Assembly: GCA_030762935.1 (NCBI GenBank)
Contig: CM060897.1
Span: 115,664,676 to 115,728,675 of the forward strand
Reading direction: 5' to 3'
Source of the DNA: Hymenopus coronatus
Lineage: Eukaryota; Arthropoda; Insecta; Mantodea; Hymenopodidae
Length of the DNA: 64,000 bases
Shown here: positions 1-10,811 of the stretch, one piece after another
Layout of the letters: the number at the start of each line of letters is the position of its first letter
Position numbering within the stretch: position 1 is the stretch's first letter
Notes under the pieces: generated by a model
Databases searched by the model: none
What the model was told of the DNA's origin: nothing
What the model saw: the letters and a program-made list of their open reading frames with translations, nothing else
Translations under genes and position numbers: made by a program

Positions 1-85
1 CATTGAATTTTTCAGTCTGTCTCTATCTATCCAACACCAGTGCAACACACGGCTTCTGTGGGAAAACAATTAAATTATTATAACG
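1..85 (+). repeat. SINE-A tail fragment
   Basis: The window opens inside the 3' half of a tRNA-derived SINE, called SINE-A here. The stretch reading TTGAATTTTTCAGTCTG, then CTATCCAAC, CACACGGCTT and GAAAACAATT recurs at 31.2 kb and 57.3 kb, and in reverse complement at 13.0 and 13.4 kb. The tRNA-like head lies upstream of the window edge. Confidence 0.6.
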
Positions 86-89
86 GAAC

Positions 90-690
90 GTTTCTGTGAC
101 TTAAAGCATATCTGCGAATCACGTAGACAAGAGGTTTAGCTGCATATCCAATAGTCGACTGCTCTATATCCAATATAGAACACTCGGCTCACAAACTGGG
201 TATGACAAAGCTCTGTTCTGCTAGAATAGAATTAATAAAAACACGGTTAAAATAACTATGACAAGCTTTCAAAATAAAGCCACAAGTGTATTGAAACAAA
301 ACACTGGGATTTTCCCAGCCCAGCATCCCTGTTAATGAGTTTCCCTTCACAAAGGGTTTAAGAAAACAGGAGCTCCGAGTGAAAATCAAATCCTAAGGCT
401 GTTCTGCTTATAGAAGTTGGCCTTTGATCTTTCTTTTCCTCTAAATACTGAGAAAGTCGGCAGAAACAAAGAACCAGCAACTACAAAGCTGATGACTAGA
501 TTCTGAAATTGCAGGCCCAAGGCGTCAACTGCTGTTCCCCACTTTAAAACAAAGTATGAATCGAAGCAAAATATCACCGGCTTTGAATAATTATTAAGCA
601 TATGCTTTTCTGAAGATTAAGCCCTGCTTTGTGCCTGAATTAAATTATTTACAGTGCGTTCTCTACAAACACCGCTTTTAAATTTTGATT
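90..690. other. AT-rich unique stretch
   Basis: About 600 bases with only short open frames (66 and 71 codons on the minus strand) that have no recognisable domain. I see no repeat-family match to the rest of the window. Confidence 0.4.
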
Positions 691-693
691 TCT

Positions 694-1452
694 GTATACA
701 TTCCGCGTACATAGTGTATAGAAAAGATACTGTGTTCCACCAAAAAATTCGATAGCGAAATTTCACAGAAATTTATGCTTTGAAGCCCCCTAAAAAAGCA
801 TGCTTAGAAAAAGTTCAGTGTGTATTTAGTATTTAATTTTATTATCTTTCAGGGATTGGATTTGAAGATTTACAAGAAAATTCTCCCATTTGAAACTCCC
901 CTTTAGATGGAACAGTTTTTTAAATGTTGGTTTTAACGATTTTGATTAAAACACAGTATATTAAGGATGCTTACATTCCGTATAAAATGTATTTGAATTT
1001 TCTGGGAATAGTCTCTGATGATCTCTTCATTCTGGATGATTTTTGCACAACTGGTAAACAGTAATAGATAGAGAAAAGCTTACTACATTAAAATGTAGAT
1101 CAATTTATGACGTATAATTTTTTTTCCCGTGCAGTTAACCGTTTCTGAAATATTCCTTGTTATAGGTTTCAATTTTAAGATACTTAAACTTTACTCAAAC
1201 GGGAACTTCTTAACTCTTGGTCAAACAAAGAAATGAATTTCAATCACATAGCAACCAGCTTTTAAAACATTTGCCAAATCTTTAGCCTAGAGTATTCGCT
1301 AATTTCCCTTCTATTTACAGGAAAGTAAGTAATAGGACCATTTCTGCTAAAGTTTATCTCGATTAGAGTGAAGTAGACAGAAGGATAAGTTTTTAACAAT
1401 AGTTTGTTACCGAGATTAGGGAAAGACAGGTGAATGGAACATATCAATTTTT
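694..1452 (+). repeat. R880 copy, nearly full length
   Basis: Begins at the TACATAGTGTATAGA half of the head palindrome and runs through the shared blocks: ATTCGATA...TTTCAC, GGGATTGGATTTGAAGATTT, TTTTCTGGGAATAG, and a 3' end resembling AGGTGAATGGAAC. The TG-rich block is deleted. A minus-strand open frame of 137 codons at 1262-1675 overlaps the 3' end but only translates repeat sequence. Confidence 0.8.
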
Positions 1453-1473
1453 GTTGTTGTATTGTCCTTATGC

Positions 1474-1580
1474 GGGTAGTGGCCGAGTGGTTAATCCTCT
1501 CGTCTTTAACCAATAGGAGCAGGAAACAGCTGGAGAGTATTCCGCACCGAACCCTTTGTTGGTTATTGTAAACTAGTGAC
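1474..1580 (+). repeat. Possible tRNA-derived SINE fragment
   Basis: GTGGCCGAGTGGTTAA is an excellent match to the A-box side of a tRNA-Leu/Ser-like promoter. No cloverleaf or good B box follows, so a functional tRNA gene is unlikely. It sits just downstream of an R880 3' end. Confidence 0.35.
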
Positions 1581-1689
1581 ACTAATTCTGGACATAGATT
1601 GGTTACGTAATGTATCTGGGAAATTTTGAAAATCCACAGTATGCAACATGAAATTTGATACGTTATTATACTCAATAATTTTGAAATTT

Positions 1690-2800
1690 TTGTAAAGTAT
1701 CAAAACTCTAGCTTGCATGTTTATTTAAATAACAATTGCATATTGTCCAAACTCATTCTTCTAGTAAAACTAAGCCACACCATGCAATTTTAAAAGCACT
1801 TACATAAATAATTCATTACAACTAGATTTGTCATATATTTTAATGGTCACCCTAATTTGTGTAAAAAACTATTATTTTTCGAATCCCTCAACAATTTTGC
1901 TTTTTTCGAAAACTAATAATTTATTTTTCAAAATTGGAGCAATATTTAGAAGAAGTATATCTGCATTTTCTTTAAAGCACTATTAAGAGATAACTTTTTT
2001 CCAAAGAAATATGTAGAAAATTGCATCATGTAGAATATTTTTGAGTATGGAAATGTGGAAAAAGTTTTAGAGAAAATAACGTTTAAAGTTAAGGTGATAC
2101 ATCAGTGAAATTTGACCAAAAATTGTGGAAAATAAAAAAATGATTTTGTTTGAAAATAACATTATATGAACTTTAAGAAAATAAATCATTCGTCTCACTT
2201 GGTGCACTCGAACCACAAACTAACTGAAGTTATTAATGGTCAGACGCATGCTAAGTAATAGGTACTTCCAAATTTAAAAATTATTTTCTCGCAAACTTTT
2301 TCCCAAAACTCTTCCATACTCAAGATATAGCACACCATGCAATGTTTAATAATATGTTTCACACTTTTTATACTGTCATTAAAAAATAGGTCATATTACT
2401 TTTCGAAATAGTGCTCCAAATTTTATACTAAAATTATGAACTTTTGAAAAATCTTGAGTTTTGGAAAGTACGAAAAGTACTAATTTTCTCCACTAATTAG
2501 CCTAATACTACAGATATATAATATGGCAGATTTATTTGTAATCTCACTTTCTGTAAAACAGGATGTTTGTATGTAAATATTTTTAAAAATGCATCACGTG
2601 ACTTATTTTTATTAGAACAGGAATTTAGACAGTAAAAATTATTATTTAAATAACCATACAAGCTGTAATTTTGATATATGGCACAAATATCGTTATTATT
2701 GTGTATGCTAACATTTTCAATAAAATACTTTACGTAATAAATATTTCCTAATTTCCATAGTTGCATCACCTTAATTTGTATAAAGTGTCCAAATATGAAA

Positions 2801-2842
<42 letters not shown>

Positions 2843-3360
2843 GTTTAAAGTTTAAAAATCATATATTGTTATTCTTAAAAAAATATTCTTTATTTATCAC
2901 AAATGTTGGATAAATTTCACAGTGCATAAGCTTATGTTAGCTTTAAGATTATTCAGGATTTATACTTCTGTGATCAATTATAGTCAGGAAGTGTTAATAT
3001 AAAATCTTTAAACCTTTTTGGAAAAGTTGGAGCTAATTTGGCTCTTTATGACCTTATTGGTCCCAAATTTTGAAAATATATAATTTTATAAATATATCCA
3101 CATATTTTGTTTTATATTGTATCTAATGTGAAAATTTAAATTATTGCTCTTATATTACATAAAGGAGCTCAAAATTTAAGATTTTTAGTTTTAGGATTAT
3201 GGCATTTCATTAATACGAACACCGTAATCTTAAATATATTAGATTTCCCCGATTTTAAGCCCCTTATTAAATTCATATTTAAAGCAAAATAGAATAAAAT
3301 AAAAAAAAATCTTAGTTTATACTGCATTCAATTTGAAATATAATGGATTATTAATCCCTT
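1690..3360. other. AT-rich unique stretch with R3 repeat piece
   Basis: No coding evidence. A piece near 2090-2260 (ACATCAGTGAAATT, then AAAAATTGTG) recurs with divergence at about 43180-43350. The latter half of this piece carries a GCACTCGAACCAC-like inverted B-box remnant, so it may be an old SINE. Confidence 0.35.
2801..2840. repeat. (AT)n microsatellite
   Basis: An uninterrupted TA dinucleotide run of about 38 bases in otherwise AT-rich DNA. Confidence 0.95.
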
Positions 3361-3364
3361 ATAT

Positions 3365-3440
3365 ATTGTCGACCTCCGTAAAGTTGTGGTTATTATGCTA
3401 GTCTCTAAACTAGTGGTGAACTCACTCACGAACTATGCAT
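3365..3440 (+). repeat. Degraded SINE-C head
   Basis: CCTCCGTAAAGTTGTGGTTATTATGCT resembles the tRNA-like head of SINE-C at 16341 (CCTCCGTGGTGTAATGGTTA). Only the head region is recognisable; the rest is not alignable by eye. Confidence 0.35.
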
Positions 3441-3727
3441 TCAAATGCGATCATGAAAACATCCTTTGCTCCAATTAGGAGATACAAAACTACTATAATA
3501 GGGTGTTCGAAATTGGGGATATGCATATTTAAGATTATAATGTTTATGGTGTTCAAGTGTCATAATCCAAAACATTTATATATTTCTCCAAATGTAGAGT
3601 TCCTCTGTTATAATGTGTAGGAATAACTTCAAATTACACAAAAGAATTCAATAAAAATATATGTATATACATGTATATAATAATATATGTTCAAAATTTG
3701 GGCCAAATAATTTCCAGACTCGTTTTT

Positions 3728-3992
3728 GTATTAACGTGTGGACGGTCACACGGACACATTCACGAACCTTTTTCTAATACTTCTTTTTTTGGATGTAGGG
3801 GACTCTGAAACGTCTATTTCCGGTGAAGTCTCCGTATCGAATGTTTGGATGGAATGCAACTCCTTCTCTACATACTAAGTGTAGAGAAAGTAAAAATATT
3901 TTTGTTGGATACACAGTTCTAAAACGCATTTCCAACAAAATCTCGGTATCGAGTTTTTGGCAGGAGTTCAATATTTTCTCTACCTATGTAAT
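3728..3992 (-). repeat. Two R880 head fragments in tandem
   Basis: The first fragment contains the reverse complement of the CGTGTG block, the CCGGTGAAGTCTCCGTATCGAAT block and the head palindrome CTACATACTAAGTGTAG. A second partial head follows (CTCGGTATCGAGTTTTTGG) and ends in TCTCTACCTATGTA. Bodies are missing from both. Confidence 0.7.
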
Positions 3993-4009
3993 ATATTTGT
4001 GTTAATATC

Positions 4010-4600
4010 CGTGTGATTTATATACGTTTATTAAGTGCAAATTAGCTTGCAAATCTACTCATGACTGCAATATTAATATTTGGTGAATTAATATCACATA
4101 GGCGCTATGTTTCTCTTTGTCTCAAAACAGATTACATATATGATATGCATGGTGTTTTGTGAGTGCTCTTGGTTCATTTAAATTTCTAACTACTCAGCAG
4201 GTACAGCTGCAGTTTCATGGTTCACCATGATCAACGAGACAAGTATTTGCTACCCACTAAATAGCAGATGTAAATGCACGAATAAACATTTGCGTTTGAA
4301 GGTAAATCTGTTCAGAGATTATCATATCCAAACACTTGATTCCCTTCTACAGCATTATTGCAACCTGTAATTAAATTATGGAAAGTCTGAGTGAGATAAC
4401 AAATTAATATTGATATAGTTTGATATACTTTACATTTATACATCGTTAAATAAATATTCTAGTATTTATGTAGTATGGCTGACATCTACAAACATTTAAT
4501 TTAATTTGCCTTAATTGAATTAGAATTTTCTCGGAAACAAAATATGGAACAAGATGCAATCACTTGTTTTTGTGCTTTATTACTGTTTCTAGCGGTATGC
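4010..4600. other. Unique AT-rich spacer
   Basis: I see no repeat, open frame or RNA signal in this interval. Confidence 0.35.
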
Positions 4601-4609
4601 TCATAGTAG

Positions 4610-5341
4610 CTTCAGAAGGTATTGTATTCCACCCAAATATTCGATGTAACAGGAAACATGTTTTGAGGTCCCCTGAGTGTAGGTCTGTGGATAGCATACC
4701 TCAAAAACGAAAAGACCGTTGAAAATAAAACCTGGTATTTATATTCAGAATCTTACAAGGACAGGAAAATTTTAAGATATCCTCCATCACAAAACACCCT
4801 TTGTAAGGAAAACAAAATTATTTTTTTTTTAAAAAAATGGCTCTCACAGTTTTGATTCAAATACAGTATATTAAAGGTATTTATATCAAAAATAAAATAT
4901 ATATATTTAGAATTTTCTGGGAATAGCCACTGAAGACCTCTTTATTTTGAAAAAAATGTGTAAAACTTAACATTACTGTTAAGTCGTAAGAGACAAAAAC
5001 TTACTACCCTATAAATGTAGGCCTCCTTAAAACACATTTTTCTTGTAGAGTTGACCGTTTGTTATATATTCCTTGTTATTGGTTTGAGTTTTAAACTTGC
5101 TAACGTTTTTCAAACAAGAAGAGAACCAAATCTCAATTGTTTCACATAACGACCAGCTTTTAAAAGATTTGACTATCACTTTAGCTTAATGTATTCCATT
5201 ATTTGCGTTCTACTTACAATTGAGCAAGTGAGAGGACCAATTTTGCTAATGTTATGACGATTAGCGTGCTTTAAGTAAAATAATAATCTTTCAAAGAATA
5301 GTTTCATTACCTAGATGAGGTAATGTGGATGGAAAAATTAA
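4610..5341 (+). repeat. R880 copy
   Basis: Runs from AGAAGGTATTGTATTCCACCC through TTTTCTGGGAATAGCCACTG to a degraded 3' end at GTAATGTGGATGGAA. The head palindrome is missing and the TG block is deleted. Confidence 0.8.
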
Positions 5342-5344
5342 CAT

Positions 5345-5585
5345 TGTGTTTGATAAATTACATATGTTTATCTTGTATGAATTTTGGCAGGAAGAACATA
5401 TATTTGAGTGCTCAGACTCTTATCACGCGGTTCTGATATTCACGTCTAGGATACGATCTGAGCAATGAAATTGATGCCTAACTTTGGGAAAAACACATAT
5501 CAAAATAGAAAATATGATAGAAGAATCATTGAGATCAGAATAATAAAAATGATAGGTATAGGAAATACTTATGTAAAGCTGAATT
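5345..5585 (+). repeat. R2x repeat copy 1
   Basis: This stretch (TGTTTGATAAATTAC ... GTATGAATTTTGGCAGGAAG ... CACGCGGTTCTGATATT ... GATCTGAGCAATGAAATTG) recurs at 6640-7250, where a SINE interrupts it, and at 9884-10010. It lies exactly between two plus-strand R880 copies. Confidence 0.7.
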
Positions 5586-6400
5586 ACTTTCTCCACACGT
5601 ACTATGTACATATGTATAGAGAAGGTATTATATTGCACCCAAAATTCCATATTGAGATTTCACCGGAAATATATGTTTTGGAACCCCCTGAATCTAAAAA
5701 AAGCACTTTTAGAAAAAAATTCCGTGTATGTGTGTGTGAAAAGTCCGTTAAATGCTAAACTTGCTACTTAAGTCCAGTATCTTTCAAGAATGCGACAGGA
5801 AGATATTCAAGAAAATACCCCCAACTCCAACTATTCATTACATGGAAAAAAATTTAGAATTTTGTATTTTCTCAAAAATGGCTCTATCGTTTTTGATTTA
5901 AATCTCGAATATTAACGCTATTTATATGATTAGTAAAATCTTGAATTTTCTGAGAGTAACCTCAGAATACCTTTTATTCAGTATGAATTTTTTGAATTTT
6001 CCATAAATAGTAAACCGTAAAATACAAACAAAAACGTACTACACAAAAACTGTTGATCTCATTAAAACACAGAATGTATGTCATATACATTTCTGCGTGG
6101 AGTTTACCGTTTCGGAGATATTCAAGTTTTAAATTTTTCTCGTACGAGAATTTGTCAACTCCTGGTCACGCAAAGAAACAAGTATGAATCCCATAGCAAG
6201 CACATTTTAAAAGTTTGATTATTGGTTTATCCTAGTGTATTCCGTTATTTCCCTTCTACTTGCAAGGAACTAAGTAATAAGGCCGTTTATGCTGATGTTT
6301 ATCTCGATTAGCATGAAGGGGATAGAAGAATAAGCTATTTAACAATAATTTGTTACAGAAATGTACAGAAGGTCATGTGAATGGAACACATCAGATTTTT
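5586..6400 (+). repeat. R880 copy, complete ends
   Basis: Starts ACTTTCTCCACACGTACTAT and ends GTGAATGGAACACATCAGA followed by a T run. It carries the CCGTGTATGTGTGTG block, the CCCCCAACTCC block and TTTTCTGAGAGTAACC. It is a useful reference for both ends of the family. Confidence 0.85.
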
Positions 6401-6413
6401 TTACAGGATAACA

Positions 6414-6470
6414 TTTGTAAGAAAGTTAGCTAATAGGATAAAAGGATAATTAGCAATCAAACCACATAGG
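6414..6470 (+). repeat. R4 repeat piece, copy 1
   Basis: GGATAACATTTGTAAG ... TAGGATAAAAGGATAATTAGCAATCAA closely matches 7249-7295. The second copy continues into an (ATCA)n run, a pattern often seen at the ends of non-LTR retroelements. The function is unknown. Confidence 0.5.
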
Positions 6471-6477
6471 ACAGCTG

Positions 6478-6655
6478 AGAAAAAAACTGATGTGTTCCAT
6501 TCACATAACTTTCTCTAGCTATTCCACATACAAACTATTCTTACAAAAGATTGAGATAAGCATTAGCAGAAATCGTTTTATTACTTGGTTCTATATAAGA
6601 AGAGGGAAATAAAGGAATATGCTAGGCTAAAGCAACGATAAAATGTGTTTGATAA
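6478..6655 (-). repeat. Truncated R880 joined to R2x
   Basis: Starts CTGATGTGTTCCATTCACAT on the plus strand and stops after AAGCAACGATAAAATG, where R2x begins. The same R880-to-R2x junction occurs at 9885, so the composite was copied as a unit. Confidence 0.75.
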
Positions 6656-7250
6656 ATTATTTCTGTTTATAATGTATGAATTTGGTCGTCTCCTTAGCGC
6701 GGTGGTAGCGTTGCTACTTACCAAGCGGGAGACCTGAGTTCGATCCCCAGTACCAGCGTGGGAATTTTTCCCCCGCTGGGAGACCTGGCCCGGGGTGCAC
6801 TCAGCCTCGTAAGGTCCCTGGGGGGCCAATTGAGGAGCTACTTGATGGAGAAGTAGCGGCTCCAGGTCATGAGGACCGCATTAACCGGCCGGGGGGGACT
6901 CGAGTCGCTGACCACGTCTCACCCTCCAATACTGCACCCCATCCATGACGTCTGTGGTGGACCGAGATGGGGGACGCAGCGGCCGGGCGGTAGGCCAAGG
7001 TTCCCCGTGAGCTGTCGTGCCATGGAGTTAATGTATGAATTTTGACAGGAAGCAATTATATTGGAGTGCTCAGACTTTACCACGTGGTCCTGATATTACA
7101 GTCTAGGATGCGATCTAAGCAATGAAATTGAATGTCTAACTTTGGTGAAAAACACGTATTGAATATGAAATATGATAGAAGCATAGAGTTCTGAATGAGA
7201 AAAGATAGATATAGTAAATATCTATGTAAAGCTTAATGTTTTAAGGGATA
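6656..7250 (+). repeat. R2x repeat copy 2, interrupted by SINE-B
   Basis: The left part ends at AATGTATGAATTT and the right part resumes with the same 13 bases, then GACAGGAAGCAATTATATTGG. The uninterrupted copy at 5345 supplies the empty-site sequence. Confidence 0.75.
6684..7029 (+). mobile_element. SINE-B, full length, with 13-bp TSD
   Basis: tRNA-derived SINE. The head GCGCGGTGGTAGCG gives an A box and GAGTTCGATCCCC gives a B box. The GC-rich body includes GGGAGACCTGGCCCGGGGTG and GAGGAGCTACTTGATGGAG, and the tail is GTGCCATGGAGTT. It is flanked by perfect direct repeats AATGTATGAATTT at 6671-6683 and 7030-7042, which proves target-primed insertion into R2x. Two more copies are at 20500 and 60722. 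Confidence 0.9.
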
Positions 7251-7322
7251 AGATTTGCAGAGCAAGCTGGCTAACAGGATAAAAGTAGAATTAGCAATCA
7301 ATCAATCTATCAATCAATCAAT
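7249..7322 (+). repeat. R4 repeat piece, copy 2, with (ATCA)n
   Basis: Matches 6414-6470 and then runs into CAATCAATCAATCTATCAATCAATC. The remaining 200 bases up to MAR1 show no recognisable feature. Confidence 0.5.
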
Positions 7323-7536
7323 GTATTGTCTGAGAGCATCTACATTGCATAGACATTGTCAGTTACATAACGAGGAAAGTAATACAATTAAAAACAATAC
7401 CCACAGTCGGTAAGTACTAATGCTTAGAGTTTTAAAATATTCATTGATATCATATAGGCATAGATTTAATTGAAGTCTCTTAACTGTATTTTTAAATTAT
7501 TAATATCCAAGTATTTAATATGCTGTACCAAAACAT

Positions 7537-8776
7537 TACTAGGGTGCTCTGAAGCGTTTTCGGCCTGATAGTGAAAAGTGACAATTCAAGCTTTCAAAGT
7601 AGTTTTATTTTTCTACATAATCTCCTCTAATATCAGTACATTTTGTCCAGCGGGGTTCTAATGTCATTATTCCCTCTCTGTAGTGTTCCTCTGGAAGTGC
7701 TGAAAAGTACCCATTTTCAATCGCAATTGCGTCTTCATTGGAAGAAAAGCGCCTACCAACGAGGCATTTCTTCGGTTTTGGAAGTCCGAGGGAGTCAAAT
7801 CTGGGGAATAGGGTATTTGTTGCAGCACTGCATAGTGCAGATATCTCAATTTCCCCACTGCCAAAACACTTTTGTGGGCAGGTGCATTGTCCTGATGGAA
7901 AAAAAAGTGATTTTCTTTTTTAAGCCGGGTCTATTTGCATGAGCTTGCATCCAGTTTGGTTAGAAGTTTAGAGTACTATTTTCCAGTAATGATTTTACCT
8001 TTTTCGAGATAGTCAATCAAAAAAATTCTTCTGGCATCCCAAAACATTGACGCCATGATCTTTCCCACCGATGGCACCAGCCTCGCCTTCATTGGAGCAG
8101 AAGAACCAGCTTCTGTCCACTGCCTCAATTGCTGATTGGATTCGGGTGTGTAATGGAGAATCCATGTTTCATCCATTGTGACGTATCGGCGTAAAAAGGC
8201 TCTTCTGTTCTTCTGAAAATGCGCCAAGCACTTTTCAGAAAGTGTCGTGCAAATGTTTGTTATCCACAGTGAGGATGCGCAGCACCCATCTTGCGCTAAG
8301 CATTTTTATGTTTAAATCCTGAGGCAAGATGTGACCAATACGTTCTTTTGAAATTCCAAGAGCATTAGCAATTTCACACGCCTTTGTACGCCGATCTTCC
8401 AAAATCTTGTCATGCACTTTTCAATGATTTCAGTTTTTAGACGACCTTCGCGCGGAACGTCTTGGAGGCTTTCATGGCCACGTTTAAATCGGCCGCCCAT
8501 TTCTTCAGAGTGAAGAAGAAGAGTCACCATACACATTTACAATCCGCAGATGAATTTCTGTAGGTGCTAAACCTTCTTTTACGAATAAATTTATCACAAC
8601 ACGATACTCGAATTTCTCCATTTTCAAAGCAATGCGCACTTCCACTGCTTCAAACTACGTCTACAGTCAACTATTGCCTGGAATGAAAGTCTATTAACAT
8701 GTGTACAAACTGAATGGAAAAAAAAAAATCATGCAAGTAGTGCCGCGATCTCTGGGTGAGGCCGAGAACCTCCGTA
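7537..8776 (-). mobile_element. Mariner element MAR1, full span, degenerate
   Basis: A 1.24-kb element, the expected size for mariner. The ends are imperfect inverted repeats: TACTAGGGTGCTCTG on the left and TACGGAGGTTCTCGG as the reverse complement of the right end, each starting with TA, the Tc1/mariner target. It encloses one broken transposase gene on the minus strand. The left boundary is the less certain one because the inverted repeats diverge after about 15 bases. Confidence 0.8.
7605..8621 (-). pseudogene. Mariner transposase (MAR1), frameshifted
   Basis: The transposase would bind the element ends and cut and paste them through a DD34D-type active site. On the minus strand the chosen start is ATG at 8621 (MEKFEYRVV...), the usual mariner N-terminus. 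It continues with an HTH region (DRRTKACEIANALGISKERI, KMLSARWVLR), the first catalytic Asp in YVTMDETWILHYTPE, IMASMFWDARRIFLIDYLEK, the second Asp in FHQDNAPAHKSV, and the third in QIPYSPDLTPSDF. The C-terminus RWTKCTDIRGDYVEK ends at a TAA at 7605-7607. All three catalytic Asp codons survive, but at least three frameshifts and an in-frame loss after SDF (the usual FLFP segment) make it non-functional. The AT content is close to its surroundings, suggesting long residence. Confidence 0.92.
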
Positions 8777-9003
8777 TATAATTCTATACCAAAGTCAACA
8801 AAAAAATGTTTTAGGTTACTTTTCTGCACAAGTTAACCCTTAACTGTAGATTATTTCCAGCGTAATATTCATGAGTGGCATTTACATGAAGCAAATATTT
8901 ACTAAATATAAAGAAACAACTGTAAGAATTTTCAACTTCACAAATAATGGCCTACAATGAGCTCTACTGTCTCTGCTAACCACAAAGGCAGCTGAAAAAA
9001 AAA

Positions 9004-9699
9004 AACTAATGTATTCCATTCACATACTTTTCTCTAACTATTCCAAAGAAAAACTTTTCTTACAAAATATTATTAGCAGGAATGCTCTTATTACTCAGTA
9101 CTTTATAAGTAGAAGGGAAATACGGGAATACACTAAACTAAACTGATAATCAAGTGTTTTAATATGTGGTGGCTATGGGGTTGAAATCCGATTCTTTGCG
9201 TGACCAGGAGTTGACAAATTCCCATATGAGAAAATGATTTTAAAACTGAAACCAATAATGAGGAATATCTCAATAACGGTCAAATCTATGAAAAAGTGTA
9301 TATGACATAAATTGTATGTTTTAAAGTGCTCTTCTTTTTTGTTTAGTAAGTTTTTGTTTATCTGTTAAGGCTTACATGTTTTGCAAAATTATGTAAAATT
9401 CATCAAAATTAAAGAAGTATTTAGAAAGAATTATTCCAAAGAAATTCAAGATATACGTTTTATTTGTCATGAAAATACCTTAAATATAAGAGATTTTAAT
9501 CAAAATCTTAGAGCAATTTTTTAGAAAATGAAAGTTTTTGAAAGTTTTTCAATGTAAAGGCAAGTTGGGAGTGGAGGGGTTTTCACATAGACACACACGG
9601 ACATATGTTTTAAAAATGCTTTTTTTTTTATTCAGGGGGTCCCAAAACATTTATTTCCTGTGAAACCTCGGTATCGAAGTTTTTGATGCAATACAATAC
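9004..9699 (-). repeat. R880 copy
   Basis: Begins CTAATGTATTCCATTCACAT, contains TCAAGATATACGTTTTATTTGTC and GTTGGGAGTGGAGGGGTTTTC, and ends at GATGCAATACAATAC. The head palindrome is absent because the next R880 starts there. Confidence 0.85.
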
Positions 9700-9700
9700 C

Positions 9701-9885
9701 TGATGTGTTCCCTTTACATAACTTTTTCTAGCTATTCTATAAACAAACTACTCATATAAAATGTTATTCTTTTGTCTACTTCATGCTAATTGTGAAAAAC
9801 ATTAGTAGAAATCGTTTTATTATTTGGTTTTATAAAATTGGAAGGGAAATAGTGGAATACGCTAGGCTAAAGCGACAGTCAAACG
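9701..9885 (-). repeat. Truncated R880 joined to R2x
   Basis: CTGATGTGTTCCCTTTACAT through GCTAAAGCGACAGTC, then an abrupt change to GTGTTTGATAAATAATTTC. It shares its breakpoint with 6478-6655. Confidence 0.75.
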
Positions 9886-10010
9886 TGTTTGATAAATAAT
9901 TTCTATTTTTCATGTACGAATTTTGGCAGAAAGAAGATATATTGCAGTACTCAGACTTTTATCGCGCGGTTCTGATATAGGACACGATCTAAGCAATGAA
10001 ATTGCATTTG
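9886..10010 (+). repeat. R2x repeat copy 3, truncated
   Basis: TGTACGAATTTTGGCAGAAAG ... CGCGCGGTTCTGATAT ... GATCTAAGCAATGAAATTGCA matches the other two R2x copies and stops at about 10010. Confidence 0.7.
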
Positions 10011-10390
10011 AGCAGTCTTTGCTGTAAGTAACGATTTCTGCGGTCATTACATTGAGGGATCGCGGCGCTTTGGCTGGGCTTTGCGGTCGGTTGGTCTCGC
10101 CGAGAAAAATTACCCTCCAAGATTGGAGCATTTTGCTCGTACAACGCGAAGAGAGAAGCGTTTTACTTTGTACTTTAAGGGTTAAAATGTTCAAAGACCC
10201 CTCATTTGTTGTGGCCGCCTACTCGTAACTTCTATAGCAAGACTTTCATCCGGCTTTACCAAAAATGTCTCATATTTTAACTTAAGCTACAAAGATTATT
10301 TACTGTTATCTTCCTTACGATTAAAACTTAATTTTGGAAGCTCTCTTTATTTTCTCTACACGTACTCCATTTTTCTAAAAATACTTTTTT
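10011..10390. other. Unclassified stretch, partly GC-rich
   Basis: Around 10040-10160 the base composition rises (GGATCGCGGCGCTTTGG, GTCTCGCCGAG). A 94-codon minus-strand frame at 9910-10194 spans this and R2x, but I recognise no domain. It may be the edge of an unknown element. Confidence 0.3.
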
Positions 10391-10811
10391 ACTTTCTCTA
10401 TACTCACTATGTATACAGTGTATAGAGAATGTATTGCACTCCACCAAAAAATTCGATACCGAGATTTCACCGGAAGTATATGTTTTAGGGTCCCCTGTAT
10501 CCAAAAAAATATTTTCAGAAAAACCTCCGTGTGTGTGTGTCCGTGTGTTCTTGTGTCCGTGTGTCCGTTTGTCAGTGTGTCCGTGTGTCTGTGAACTGTC
10601 TCTAGCGATTTTGATTAAAATCTCGTAAATTTAAGGTTCTTACTTGATAAATCAAATGTATATTTTGTATTTTCTGGGAATAACCTTTGAAGGCTACTTT
10701 ATTCTGAATGAATTTTACGGATTTTTGACTAACTGCTGCCTGAAATTTCACCGGAAATATATGTTTTGTGACCCACTGAATCCAAACGACACATTTTCAG
10801 AAAAAAAATAT
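10391..10811 (+). repeat. R880 copy with internal deletions
   Basis: The head is ACTTTCTCTATACTCACTAT followed by the GTGTGTGTCCGTGTGTTC block, then a jump into CTCTAGCGATTTTGATTAAAAT. After GGAATAACC it is fused to a second head fragment (TTTCACCGGAAATATATG) at about 10740. Confidence 0.8.

Noticed and set aside
1262..1675. 137-codon minus-strand open frame
   Set aside because: It covers the R880 3' end plus the tRNA-like scrap; no domain and no conservation in sister copies.
5586..6400. R880 as a canonical Helitron
   Set aside because: The end after the hairpin is AAAGT plus an A/T run, not CTRR.
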